Of a stretch of DNA of 64,000 bases, positions 45,371 through 54,785 are shown piece after piece. Within the stretch, counting starts at the first letter, position 1; each line of letters starts with the position of its first letter. A program made the position numbers and the translations under genes. The notes below the pieces were generated by a model, which worked only from the letters and a program-made list of their open reading frames with translations, searched no databases and was not told where the DNA came from. Source of the stretch: JANPLG01 sp964609085 (GTDB lineage: Bacteria; Armatimonadota; SYMT01); contig CAZSRZ010000008.1 of the NCBI GenBank assembly GCA_964609085.1, positions 1 to 64,000 of the forward strand, given 5' to 3'.

Positions 45371-47446
45371 CTAGCCCTTGCCGTTACCGACGCTAGTCGG
45401 CTGGACGGTCGGGCCCTTTTCCTTGGTCGGCTTCACCTTCGGTCCGTTGCGCTTGTTGCTGCCCGGCGGATCCGGAGGCGTGAGGATCGGCTTGACGGTT
45501 ACGAAGCTGCTGATGATGAACCCGCGCGGCACTGGTTCCGAACGGTCAAACGAATTGCGCCCACCCACCGCGACGTAGACGCGATTGAGGCGGCGCAAGG
45601 TCCCCTTGTTAGCATCAATCTTCTTCGTTACCTCGCTCGGCCCGCCCTGATCGACAGGAGAGGTCCGGTAAGGACCAAACTTGTAAACCTGCGAGCCATG
45701 GAAATCCGGATCGCCGCTAACAAGGATCTGGTACTGGTCCGAGCCGGGTGTCTGCTGCCAACTGACGGCCAGGTTGTTCAAGTCCACCTCGCGGGCGGGG
45801 CTGGGCGTCTGATCGTTGATGCCTGAAACAACTGGCGGAGCGATCGCCGTGACCCAAGTCGAACTGGAAGACAACGGCGACATGAACTCCGCATCTTGAT
45901 CGGGCATGCCATCGCCGTCTCTGTCTTCGAGTCCGTTCCGGTAGGCGGTGGCCACCTGGTAGCGGTACTGCTGTCCTGGCACGATGCCCGGAACGTCTGC
46001 GAAGGTCGTGCGCCCTCCGGCATCGTCTGACCCGGGGTCCCCATCATACGCCGTCACATCCCGCGTGCTGGTGTTGTCGATGAACACCTGCGTCCCGTCG
46101 TTGTCCAACCCCCCTACGACCTGGAAGCCTCCGAAGTCATCCGCCCGCCAGACCACGTATCCCAGCACCTGGCTGCTCTTGACGGACTTGGGTCGCTCCC
46201 ACTGCACCTTGATGAACGCGCCCTGCTGGCCGAGAACGCGCTGGTAGGCAGCTGCATCCACGCCGTGGACACGAGAGGCATTCTGGCCGCCCCTGCCACC
46301 AACCATCAGGATTCCCATTACCAGCGCGCCACCGACGAGCATGCGCAGGGCACCGCCGCCGAGGGCTCGAGAGGCGCCACCGCCTGACTTGGTTTCGACG
46401 TCGGGCTCATCGATCACCACCTGGGGCGGCGGCTGTACCGTCGTCTGGGTGATCTGGACCGAACCGTCCGATGGGCTCTTTGCCTGGACGAATTCACCTC
46501 CACGCGGCACGCGGGCCACGCGCGGTTGGGCGGGGTCCACGCCAGCGCCAGGCAGGGTGCCTGCGACCGCGGTGGGCCCGTCGCCGTTCAGCGCGGCCCG
46601 GCGGTTACCCCCGATGGCGAAATCGCTGAAGTTGAAAATCGCTCGAACGCGATCTTCCGGCCGAACGCCCTGGATGTTTTCGATCACGCGGCCGGTGCTG
46701 ATATCAGCGTCCACCTGGGTGATGCGCAGCCGACCAACGGGCTCGCGCTGCCGCGTGACGATCATCTCCATCCCGCGCTTCACACCGTGGCGAATGCCGA
46801 TGTTAAGCAGGGCTTCAACGGCCGGGTTGTCGCTACCCCCGATGACGTTGGTGTTCAGCACGGTGCCTTCAGGAAGGCGGAAGCGATCCATCGCCTCTCG
46901 CGCCTTGAAAGTCGCCTTACCAATCGCTTCTTCGAGGAGGATGTCGGCGTTGCCCGAGTAACCCATTCGAGGAGTGCTGATGCCATCGGAAATGGCCCCG
47001 TTCACCAACGTCGCGGTGCGGACGTCCTCGACCACCACCTGGAGCTTGACGTAGGCCTGCGGCATGGTGCCGCCAGTCACACGGGCGTCCAGGATCTTCC
47101 CGTAGATCGAGGCGGTTGCGTCGATTCCGGTAGCGATCTGTACTCGGTTTACCCGGTCGAATGGGGGCTGAAGGTTCAGCTCCTGGATTCGCTTCTGGAC
47201 CTGGCCGTCCTGGACCACGTCCCAGTTCTGCGACTCGGATAGCTGCAGCGACATCTGCGCCGCCGCCACCTTCCCGAGAAGCGCCCCGCCAACCGTGGTC
47301 GCATTGTTGAAGTCCAGCACGTACACCGCAGGGGTGCTGCGCTGGGCGCTCACCGGTGCCGGGACGAGCAGGTATTGAACCACCATCAGGACGGCGGTCA
47401 CCCTGGCAACCCACCTGGTGGCGGGATGTCGACGTAGATTCCTCAC
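45371..47446 (-). CDS. CsgG-family secreted protein with fibronectin-III-like domains
   Basis: The 691-residue protein starts with a signal peptide (1-35) and a CsgG-like domain (about 38-190: VYVLDFNNATTVGG, QVQKRIQELN, ASIYGKILDARV). Another beta region follows. A Gly-rich segment with a hydrophobic helix (LRMLVGGALVMGILMVGG) lies near residue 380, and two or more fibronectin-III-like domains come after it (YVVWRADDFGGF; QYQILVSGDPDF). CsgG forms the curli export pore, but this protein lacks an obvious lipobox. I start at GTG 47446, which has GAGGAGG eight bases upstream; an earlier GTG at 47488 would include that site. Confidence 0.82.
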   Translation of the reverse strand: MRNLRRHPATRWVARVTAVLMVVQYLLVPAPVSAQRSTPAVYVLDFNNATTVGGALLGKVAAAQMSLQLSESQNWDVVQDGQVQKRIQELNLQPPFDRVNRVQIATGIDATASIYGKILDARVTGGTMPQAYVKLQVVVEDVRTATLVNGAISDGISTPRMGYSGNADILLEEAIGKATFKAREAMDRFRLPEGTVLNTNVIGGSDNPAVEALLNIGIRHGVKRGMEMIVTRQREPVGRLRITQVDADISTGRVIENIQGVRPEDRVRAIFNFSDFAIGGNRRAALNGDGPTAVAGTLPGAGVDPAQPRVARVPRGGEFVQAKSPSDGSVQITQTTVQPPPQVVIDEPDVETKSGGGASRALGGGALRMLVGGALVMGILMVGGRGGQNASRVHGVDAAAYQRVLGQQGAFIKVQWERPKSVKSSQVLGYVVWRADDFGGFQVVGGLDNDGTQVFIDNTSTRDVTAYDGDPGSDDAGGRTTFADVPGIVPGQQYRYQVATAYRNGLEDRDGDGMPDQDAEFMSPLSSSSTWVTAIAPPVVSGINDQTPSPAREVDLNNLAVSWQQTPGSDQYQILVSGDPDFHGSQVYKFGPYRTSPVDQGGPSEVTKKIDANKGTLRRLNRVYVAVGGRNSFDRSEPVPRGFIISSFVTVKPILTPPDPPGSNKRNGPKVKPTKEKGPTVQPTSVGNGKG

Positions 47447-47482
47447 AAGCTGGTCCTCCTCACGAAGAGCAGTATCTCTCTC

Positions 47483-47502
47483 GCGCACCCGCCAGGGTGC
47501 GC
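47483..47502. other. Perfect hairpin between the giant protein and CsgG-FN3 genes
   Basis: GCGCACCC and GGGTGCGC form an 8-bp perfect stem with loop GCCA in the short gap between the two genes. Together with the hairpins at 40311 and 45322 it marks gene borders in this cluster. Confidence 0.5.
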
Positions 47503-47532
47503 CGTGCTGTGTAAGCGCCGGTTCCCAGTGAC

Positions 47533-50500
47533 CTATCCGTCCTGCCGTCGCCAGTCAATAACCTGGGCTGTCCCGTCCCAGGTCAGTCGCCCGCGCCTCG
47601 CTGTCCTGCTGCCGGGCGCTAATCCTGCTGCCCGCAGTTCTCGCTCCACCTGTGCGGGGCTCATCCGAGGCAGCCGGGCCACTCGGGCACCCAAACCCCC
47701 TGGCAGCGCTCCACTGGTGTTATCCACTGGCACGATCAGGTTGCAGTCTGCTCTCGCCTTCACGAAGTAGCCCGCGAAGGCATCCATGTAGTTCGACTGC
47801 GAATAGCCGTCGGAGTAGGCCCAGAGCCCATTCGCGACGATTCCTTGCTGCATGGCCTGCTGCATGGTCAGGATCTGCCCATTGGACGTGGAGACTTTTA
47901 CCCGCAGCCATTCGATCCGCGTCCGGCGCACGCTCCCGATCATGTTCCATCCCGCGGTGAGCGGAATACTGAACGGCGCATCGGGGGCTGGAGCACCGTT
48001 CGCGGCATTCGTGAATGCCGACCGAACCGGGAACCGGACGAACATCCCCTTGCCCAGGCGGAACTCCGCTGCCGCCGCTTCGGGGTAGATGCTGTAGATC
48101 TGCATCTGTGTCAGCCAGTAGGCCGACTTGAACGTGTTCGGATCACGCTCAAGGGCTGCCGCGGCATCCACGCCGGGGGTGTCGTAGGGCAGGGAGATCA
48201 ACGACAGGCCCGCTCCGAAGACATGCTCCGGATCAAGCAGGAAGTTGATGTTCTGGAGCGTTGCCCCTGCGGTGATGTTGATGCTCTGCTGTTTTGGCTT
48301 CCAACCCGTCCGGCTCGCCCGGATGATGTAGTTGCCCGGGGATGCCCCAACCAGAAGGTAGTTGGGGGCGGTGTTGCCCGCCGTGAGCGTTGAGGGATAG
48401 GGCGGCGGGATGCCGGCTCCGATCGGGATCAGCTCAACGAGCACCCCCGAGATCAGCCGGTTATCCACGCTGCTGCGGACAGAGCCCGACACCTGGGCGG
48501 GCGGGATGCGCACTAACAGGATGTCCCCCACCTTCGGCGGCGCGATGTTGCCTTCCACGAAGATCGACAACGGGGTAGCGCTGTTGTCGAAGAACGCCGG
48601 GTGGCTCGCGATAACCGAGTAAGGACCCGGTGGGATCGGACCTTGAGTCTGGTAGCGCCCGAAGCCGTCTGTGGTGAGCGTCACGGCCGTCTGGCCATTG
48701 CGGATCAGCCGTACTGTCGCGTTGGAGATCGGCTGTCCCGGAGCACCGTTGTCGTTCTCATACACGAAGCCGGTAACCGTCCCGGCCAGGGGCGACACGT
48801 CGAAGTCCAACCGGGTGGAGCGGGTTCCCGTGATGGTGAAAGTGCGGGCGGGGAACTGCGGATACGTCGCGTAGCGCGTATCGTTGACCACTCGCAACTC
48901 ATACGTGCCTTCCGGCAGCAGCGGGTCGATCGGCGTCAGGCCACCGGCCCGGTAGTTGGCTGGCTGACCGTCCGCCCCAGGGCTCATCAACGTGTCCGTC
49001 GTGACCGAGGTCACGAACTGCGGACCGAACGGCTGACCCTGCGGGATCCAGATTTCGAGCTCGACACCCGGATTCGGAATGGCGAAATCAAGGGCTCGGC
49101 GGACTCTCCCGAACACACTCCCGCGTGGCGCCCGGGACAGCAATTGCTGCCCGGCATCCGTGTCCCCAGCGACGAAGACGCCGGACTTCACCGCCGAGGT
49201 GTAGCCGAAGGCCGAGTACTGGATGTCGTACACGTCCGAAGGGATAGGTGCCCCGGTCGTCCACGTGCCGTCGGCCTGGCTGACGACGCTGGAGACGGTC
49301 GTCCCCGGATTCACCACCGTCGAGATCAGGTCGACTCGCGCACCACCAATGGGTGGCGTGCCCGCGCTGTTCTCTGCCACGGTTCCCGTCACCGTGCCGT
49401 CCCGGCCGTCAAGCTGCAGGGTGGGCGCGATGAACGGATTCTGGGTGCCGCCGATGGTGAAATCGACGCGGGCGGGCAAGAACCGCGGGTCCGTGTTGCT
49501 GACCGCCACCGAGAAGTCGCCGTCCTGACCATCCGGGAAGAAGTAGTTCGTCGACGGAATGAAGCTGTTGTCCGGAGGGCCGACGGCCGTCGTCCGCAGG
49601 ACTTGCTGACTCTTCTGTCGGCGCAACTCAATCGTCAGAGGGGGCGCGAGCGGGCCGACAATCAACTGGCCGTCGATCTTGCGGATAACCCGGCCCGTGA
49701 CTGCCTTGAGCGAGGCCTCCGGCAGCCGGAGGATCACGAAGTTCTGCTGCGGGATGTTCACCACCGCGAACGACTCCCGCCGCAGGAACTTGAAGGCGCT
49801 CACCGTCGCCGGCCCCGCCACGATGTTCGGGAAGGAGGTGAGTCCGGCGGCATCGGTGAGCTGGGTCGGCAGGGTAGTCCCACCGCTGTCGATCACGGTC
49901 ACTTCCGCCCCAGGAATGACCGGGCCGTCAGTGCCGTCCGCCAACTGCTCGATGACCTGTACGGTCAGCGGACCCGACTGGGCTCGGACAGCGAAGTCAA
50001 TATCCGTGCTGCCGACCGCGTCCTGACCCAACTGAGCCGGCGGCACGGTGACCGGCGGCGTGAATTGTTGGACGGGATTGGCAAATCCGGCGGGCATGCT
50101 GGCCACCGACACCACATACGTTCCCACTGGGGTACTGGGGATGATGTAGCGTCCGTCGGCGCCTGTGGTGCCGAAGAAGTCTCGGGTGCCGGTGTAAAGC
50201 GGCGAAGCTTGAAGCGTTGCCTGAACCACCGTGCCCGGAACCGGCTGGTTGAATTGATCGAGGACTTTCCCCTGGATCGAGCCTGGGGCCGCCGGAATAA
50301 GGTACACGTCCAACTGCAACTGGTTGAAGGCGTGGCCGGCAGTGGCGTTCGCCTTTGTGTAGCTTCCAAAGCCAGGATTATCCACGCGGATCGTTAGCCC
50401 ACCCGTGGCGATGCCGCCGACCGGGAGCCCACGGATGGCGTACGTGCCGTCCGCATGGCTGAAAGCACTCCCGACGAGGACCCCGCCTCGGTAGGCCTGC

Positions 50501-53500
50501 ACCCAGGCGCCGGGAACCGGCGCGCCACCGTTCAGGTTCAGGATCTGGCCGACGAGCTCACAACTGAACATCCAGCAGAACATGGAGTGCGACTGGATGG
50601 CACGGAAGTTGAGCGTGCTCACCGGCGAGACATCGCCCGTGACGCTGTACTGCCGACTCATCGACGCCCAACTGAAGCTACCGAAGACGATCTTCGCATC
50701 CGTTGCGTTCGGATTGGCGGGTGTCCGCGCCTCGTGGACGACGTTCATGTGCGAGAAGTAAACCTCTCGCCGGCCCGCCCGCATGGTGACTGCGTCCTGC
50801 ACCTGGAACGGGGTTCCGTCTGAGAACGTGAACAGGTTGTTGCCGCCGAAGAACCCTGGGCCCACGGTATTGATGCTGAGCGGCGTCAGCGGAACAAGCG
50901 CCGGGCACGGGATGCGACAGCCGAAGCTGTCAAAGACGTCGATGGTGATGTCCCAGGCAGGGTCATCAATGACTGCCGGGATCAGGAACGCCCAGTCGTT
51001 GTCACCCTGCGGCGGGTTGGGATAGGGGTTAGTGTCGGCGAGGTAGTTGGCCCCGAGGACATCCTGAGCAAAGGCCTGGGTGGCGGTTCCATCCACCGTC
51101 AGCGCCCACATCAGGTCGCCGCCACTGATCACCAGGCGTCCGGACTGATTGCGGTATTTTCGCAGCAGATCCTGGGTGGCCTGATCGAGGATGCTGCCCG
51201 CGCCGGGGAAGATGTCGCCCGTGTAGGGCGCGTTCCAGAAGATAGCGCGGATAGGTACCGGCCGCTGAAGCGTGCTTGTCCCTGCCACGTTGAGCGGCTG
51301 CTCATCCACCGTGGGCAGGTAGTCGTTCATCACGAACTCTGGCACTGGACCCCTGGCCAGGATGCGCCAGACGTCGTAGTGGAAGGCCCGAATCGCGGTG
51401 CTCGGCGGGAAGGGGAAGTTTGTCTGCTCGGTCAGGTAGGAGAGTTGGTTCGGAACCGTGGTCGCCGGCGAGTAGACGAGCCCGTTGGCGTCGAGCGTCC
51501 GGATCACCTTCGGCAGGTATTGGGTCGGCCGATCGATGATGTCCGACTCGGTGCCGTAACGGAAGGTCGGGAAGGGTCGGAAGCTACCCTTCAGGCCGCG
51601 GGGCCACTTCTGGCCGCAACCGTAGTCGTCCACATACAGCACCGGATTCTGCGAGATGAAGGGCTCCGTGCTGAAACCCCAGATGTTGTCGTAGATGATC
51701 CAGTTGCTGCGGTTGTTCGTGTCGGCCGGGTCAATCGCCTTGTCGTAGGCGATCAGGTCGACGTAGTAGTCGCTGGGAGCGTTGACCGGCGTTGTCCACT
51801 GGGCGGTGAAGACGTCGTCGCCCTTCACCAGGTCCGGGAACACACCGTCGTCCAGCAACCGCAACCAGCGCTGCTGCATCGTCTGCGGATTGATTGGCGG
51901 CGGGAACTGGTTGCCGGACCACCGAACGGAGTCGTCCACTCCCGGTGAATAGGACGCGTAGCGGGCCGTACTGAAGATGTCCGGCACCTGCGCCGCCTGG
52001 AAGTTCTGGTAATCGTTGACGCCGATCCCCTCGTAGTCCGTTTCCCACGACATGAGCAGGTAGTGGGAGGGGATCAGTCCGCCGCCGATGGTGCGAACCG
52101 TAAACGCGTTGTCGGAGCCGTAGAGCTTGTGGTCGCCGCCGGCGGACGGATCGATGTCTGTGAAGTGGTCGTCCGGGTCCTTGATCTGCGCCCAGATCGA
52201 GTCAATGCCGTACTGCAGGTCCTTGAGGCGGGCCGAGAAGTAGAACGTGTCGCCCGCCGTGCCAATGCGACGCCCGGGGTCGGGGGTGTTGGGGTCGATC
52301 GGCTGCGGCGCATTGGCGATCCGCATCACCTCGCCCTTCGTCTCGTCAAACATGAAGAGCGTCGGCGGCGTGATGTCGCTGACCTCAGCGCCCCAGATGT
52401 CTGTCTCCCCCGGGGGGCCCACCAGCGGCTTCGTCAGGTCGTTGATGTTGTTCTGCCGGTTGCTGGAGAACGCGATCCTATCCACAGGCCGCTGCGGGGG
52501 CAGCGAGGAAGACCAGGTGGGGTAGCGCTCGTCGGTCAGATTCAGGGGGACCGCTCCAGCGTTGGTGTCCGGGGTAAAGAGTCGGACGGGCGGAATCTGC
52601 GGAGACTCCACCGGGCCAGGCGGATCTCCCATCACCGTGTCGGACTCAGCACGCGGGAAGTCGAAGAACCAGATGTCGTAGGTCGTTCCGCCGGACCGGT
52701 CCTTGGATGACCATGCCAGCCAGTTGTTGTAGGCACCAGCGGGCGGGTTGGTGGCGGGAGGATACTCGCTCTTGCAGAAGCTGGGCTCGATGTCATCCGC
52801 GGGATCGGTCGTCACCTGCTCGACGTCCGCCCCGGTCTCGGAGTTGTTCATCAGGAACAGGTTGTGATCCGTCAACGGGAGGGGCAGCGCGGCGTCCAGC
52901 AAGCCTCCGGCCGTGACGCCCGCACAGTTGGCGGCGAAAACCAGACGCGCAGGGACGCGCGGAACGGCGTTCGTGTCGAACACCGGATGGTAGGTGGGGT
53001 CGATGCACTCGATCCCACTCGCCGGAGCCATGTTGGTCAACTTCTCCACCACGCGAGTGATGACGTTGATCCGGTAGATGTTGAACGGGTCGTTGGCGAT
53101 CCGCTTGTCCTTCGCCGCGAAGGCGACGTAGACGTCGGTCGGATCGTAGGCCGGTCGCCGCACACTGACGAGGTTTTCGTTCAGCGGGTTGTTGGGGACG
53201 ACCACGCCGGTCAATTGCTGGAACTGTCCCGTGCGAAGATCCCGCACCCAGAGTTGGCCCGTGTCGTTCGTCGTGAGTTTCCCGACGTAGGCCAGCTTGG
53301 TCTGGGCGTGGTTGACGGCAGGGTATTCCTGCTGGCCGTTGATCTCAACGCCGCTGACGCCAGTGATCTGCTGGACGAAGGCCCCGTCCTGGGTGATCCG
53401 ATAAACCTTGAACCTGGCCTGGTTGCTCGGGACGCTCGCCCCGTAGTTGCCGATCGGGTCCTCGTTGTTAGAGGAGAGGAAGATGTACTGCTGATCCCAC

Positions 53501-53880
53501 GACCACATCGGGTGCTTCTCCACGCATCGGGTGGAGGGGCCGACGAGCGGCGGGCGCTGGTTGGTGGTCAGGTCCACGAACTGAGGCGTGGTCGGAGGCG
53601 GCGTTGCCGCCTGCTTCCGGACGCCCTGCGCCCCGGCGCCGGCCCAAGTCTTCTTCCAGTTCTCAAAGTCTTCACGGGATATTCGGCTCAGATTCAGATC
53701 GTCCAAGCGGTGCGACCGAAGCGGCTTGTCCGGGCGCTGCCCGCCGCCCGCCCCAGGAGCGGTCCTCGGTGGGACGACCGTGCCGGTGGCTGCAGAGCCG
53801 CACAATGAGACGCCCAACAGGAGCAGGCCGGCGCCGAAGTAGGCAAGCGCCCGGCTCGTGTGGACAGATCGATCTGGCAT
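47533..53880 (-). CDS. Giant secreted beta-propeller / carboxypeptidase-regulatory protein
   Basis: This 2115-residue exported protein has a signal peptide (about 1-32). Residues about 110-520 look like a TolB-type propeller (WSWDQQYIFLSSNN; IAFSSNRQ). Residues about 745-920 form an unrecognised domain with VLYVDDYGCGQKW and RLVISGGDLMWAL. A run of about seven carboxypeptidase-regulatory-like beta domains follows (1110-1880; for example GKVLDQFNQPVPG, TGFVYENDNGAPG). The two-module GW-IG-P region is at about 1888-2052. The ATG at 53880 has GAGGAGA upstream. A large surface or extracellular scaffold is inferred. Confidence 0.88.
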   Translation of the reverse strand: MPDRSVHTSRALAYFGAGLLLLGVSLCGSAATGTVVPPRTAPGAGGGQRPDKPLRSHRLDDLNLSRISREDFENWKKTWAGAGAQGVRKQAATPPPTTPQFVDLTTNQRPPLVGPSTRCVEKHPMWSWDQQYIFLSSNNEDPIGNYGASVPSNQARFKVYRITQDGAFVQQITGVSGVEINGQQEYPAVNHAQTKLAYVGKLTTNDTGQLWVRDLRTGQFQQLTGVVVPNNPLNENLVSVRRPAYDPTDVYVAFAAKDKRIANDPFNIYRINVITRVVEKLTNMAPASGIECIDPTYHPVFDTNAVPRVPARLVFAANCAGVTAGGLLDAALPLPLTDHNLFLMNNSETGADVEQVTTDPADDIEPSFCKSEYPPATNPPAGAYNNWLAWSSKDRSGGTTYDIWFFDFPRAESDTVMGDPPGPVESPQIPPVRLFTPDTNAGAVPLNLTDERYPTWSSSLPPQRPVDRIAFSSNRQNNINDLTKPLVGPPGETDIWGAEVSDITPPTLFMFDETKGEVMRIANAPQPIDPNTPDPGRRIGTAGDTFYFSARLKDLQYGIDSIWAQIKDPDDHFTDIDPSAGGDHKLYGSDNAFTVRTIGGGLIPSHYLLMSWETDYEGIGVNDYQNFQAAQVPDIFSTARYASYSPGVDDSVRWSGNQFPPPINPQTMQQRWLRLLDDGVFPDLVKGDDVFTAQWTTPVNAPSDYYVDLIAYDKAIDPADTNNRSNWIIYDNIWGFSTEPFISQNPVLYVDDYGCGQKWPRGLKGSFRPFPTFRYGTESDIIDRPTQYLPKVIRTLDANGLVYSPATTVPNQLSYLTEQTNFPFPPSTAIRAFHYDVWRILARGPVPEFVMNDYLPTVDEQPLNVAGTSTLQRPVPIRAIFWNAPYTGDIFPGAGSILDQATQDLLRKYRNQSGRLVISGGDLMWALTVDGTATQAFAQDVLGANYLADTNPYPNPPQGDNDWAFLIPAVIDDPAWDITIDVFDSFGCRIPCPALVPLTPLSINTVGPGFFGGNNLFTFSDGTPFQVQDAVTMRAGRREVYFSHMNVVHEARTPANPNATDAKIVFGSFSWASMSRQYSVTGDVSPVSTLNFRAIQSHSMFCWMFSCELVGQILNLNGGAPVPGAWVQAYRGGVLVGSAFSHADGTYAIRGLPVGGIATGGLTIRVDNPGFGSYTKANATAGHAFNQLQLDVYLIPAAPGSIQGKVLDQFNQPVPGTVVQATLQASPLYTGTRDFFGTTGADGRYIIPSTPVGTYVVSVASMPAGFANPVQQFTPPVTVPPAQLGQDAVGSTDIDFAVRAQSGPLTVQVIEQLADGTDGPVIPGAEVTVIDSGGTTLPTQLTDAAGLTSFPNIVAGPATVSAFKFLRRESFAVVNIPQQNFVILRLPEASLKAVTGRVIRKIDGQLIVGPLAPPLTIELRRQKSQQVLRTTAVGPPDNSFIPSTNYFFPDGQDGDFSVAVSNTDPRFLPARVDFTIGGTQNPFIAPTLQLDGRDGTVTGTVAENSAGTPPIGGARVDLISTVVNPGTTVSSVVSQADGTWTTGAPIPSDVYDIQYSAFGYTSAVKSGVFVAGDTDAGQQLLSRAPRGSVFGRVRRALDFAIPNPGVELEIWIPQGQPFGPQFVTSVTTDTLMSPGADGQPANYRAGGLTPIDPLLPEGTYELRVVNDTRYATYPQFPARTFTITGTRSTRLDFDVSPLAGTVTGFVYENDNGAPGQPISNATVRLIRNGQTAVTLTTDGFGRYQTQGPIPPGPYSVIASHPAFFDNSATPLSIFVEGNIAPPKVGDILLVRIPPAQVSGSVRSSVDNRLISGVLVELIPIGAGIPPPYPSTLTAGNTAPNYLLVGASPGNYIIRASRTGWKPKQQSINITAGATLQNINFLLDPEHVFGAGLSLISLPYDTPGVDAAAALERDPNTFKSAYWLTQMQIYSIYPEAAAAEFRLGKGMFVRFPVRSAFTNAANGAPAPDAPFSIPLTAGWNMIGSVRRTRIEWLRVKVSTSNGQILTMQQAMQQGIVANGLWAYSDGYSQSNYMDAFAGYFVKARADCNLIVPVDNTSGALPGGLGARVARLPRMSPAQVERELRAAGLAPGSRTARRGRLTWDGTAQVIDWRRQDG
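47728..48210 (-). repeat. Tandem GW-IG-P modules, copy 3
   Basis: In the giant protein LSLISLPYD starts the first module and TAGWNMIGSV the second, followed by QQAMQQGIVANGLWAY and a FAGYFVKA turn. It is the most divergent of the three copies. Confidence 0.5.
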
Positions 53881-54025
53881 CAAGGCGAATCTCCTCACCC
53901 GCGTCGAGCCCAGAGACGACCCTGGAGGCGCTCACCCGGACCTACGCCGCGTGACACGCTCGACTCGACCTTAATAACTTCCGAAGAGGGAGCCTGTGTT
54001 CCTCCCCATTTCCGTGCACCCGACT

Positions 54026-54778
54026 TCAGGTAGTTACCTCGTCGGCCGCCTCGCGCCAGAGGAGCACTGCGTTCCGGATCCTCTTGACCGCGATTTCAGC
54101 GTCGGCAGGCCCTGCCTCCCCGTTCAACACGGAGTCGGCGTGGACCATCCGAGCACGTTGGGTTGACTGGGACCGCACTCTGGCCAGGGCTTCCGCTCGG
54201 GTCATCCTGCGTTCCGCCGTTAGACGCGCTAGCTGCGTCCTTTGTTGCGCACGAACCACCACCACCAAATCCACTCGCTCGTGCCACCCTGCCTCCACAA
54301 GCAGGGGAGCCTCGATCACAACCAGCCGGGCGCTTGCGGAGCGCCGGCGCAGTCGCCGGTCCAACTCATCGAGGTACAGTTCTAGCGCGGCGGTGATCCG
54401 CGGGTGGCTGATCTCCTCCAGAATCCGGCGGCGCGCGGGATCGCTGAAAGCGAGCCGGCTCAGACGAGCCCGGTCGATCCCGCCATCCGGCGCGAGGACT
54501 TCAGAACCGAAGGCGCGCACGATCTCCGCCACGGCGGGTTCACCGGGATTCCGAATGTCGCGGGCCAACTCGTCGGCGTCGATCACTGTGAATCCGAGGC
54601 GATGGAAGATCCGGCCGTAGGTGCTCTTCCCGGCGGCGATGCCCCCGGTGAGCCCGATCAGCGCCAGGCTGCCGCAGCGGGGCGTGCGCCCGGCGAGTTG
54701 CTGTACTAAGGAAGGCGGCGGGCGGTCCTCCCTGGGAGAACCCCCCGCCGCGCCGTCACCATCAAACTCGCCGCACAC
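54026..54778 (-). CDS. coaE: Dephospho-CoA kinase
   Basis: CoaE phosphorylates dephospho-CoA in the last step of coenzyme A synthesis. The P-loop GLTGGIAAGKST and the segments DADELARDI, HPRI and APLLVEAG fit the family. The start is uncertain. GTG 54778 has GGAG ten bases upstream but adds about 40 residues before the P-loop. A downstream CTG would give the usual length. The longer frame to 55045 overlaps rpsA and reads as non-coding. Confidence 0.9.
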   Translation of the reverse strand: MCGEFDGDGAAGGSPREDRPPPSLVQQLAGRTPRCGSLALIGLTGGIAAGKSTYGRIFHRLGFTVIDADELARDIRNPGEPAVAEIVRAFGSEVLAPDGGIDRARLSRLAFSDPARRRILEEISHPRITAALELYLDELDRRLRRRSASARLVVIEAPLLVEAGWHERVDLVVVVRAQQRTQLARLTAERRMTRAEALARVRSQSTQRARMVHADSVLNGEAGPADAEIAVKRIRNAVLLWREAADEVTT

Positions 54779-54785
54779 CGGCGAG

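Noticed and set aside
48601..50397. 598-residue frame antisense to the giant secreted protein
   Set aside because: The composition is Arg-rich and featureless, and the opposite strand has clear beta-domain patterns.
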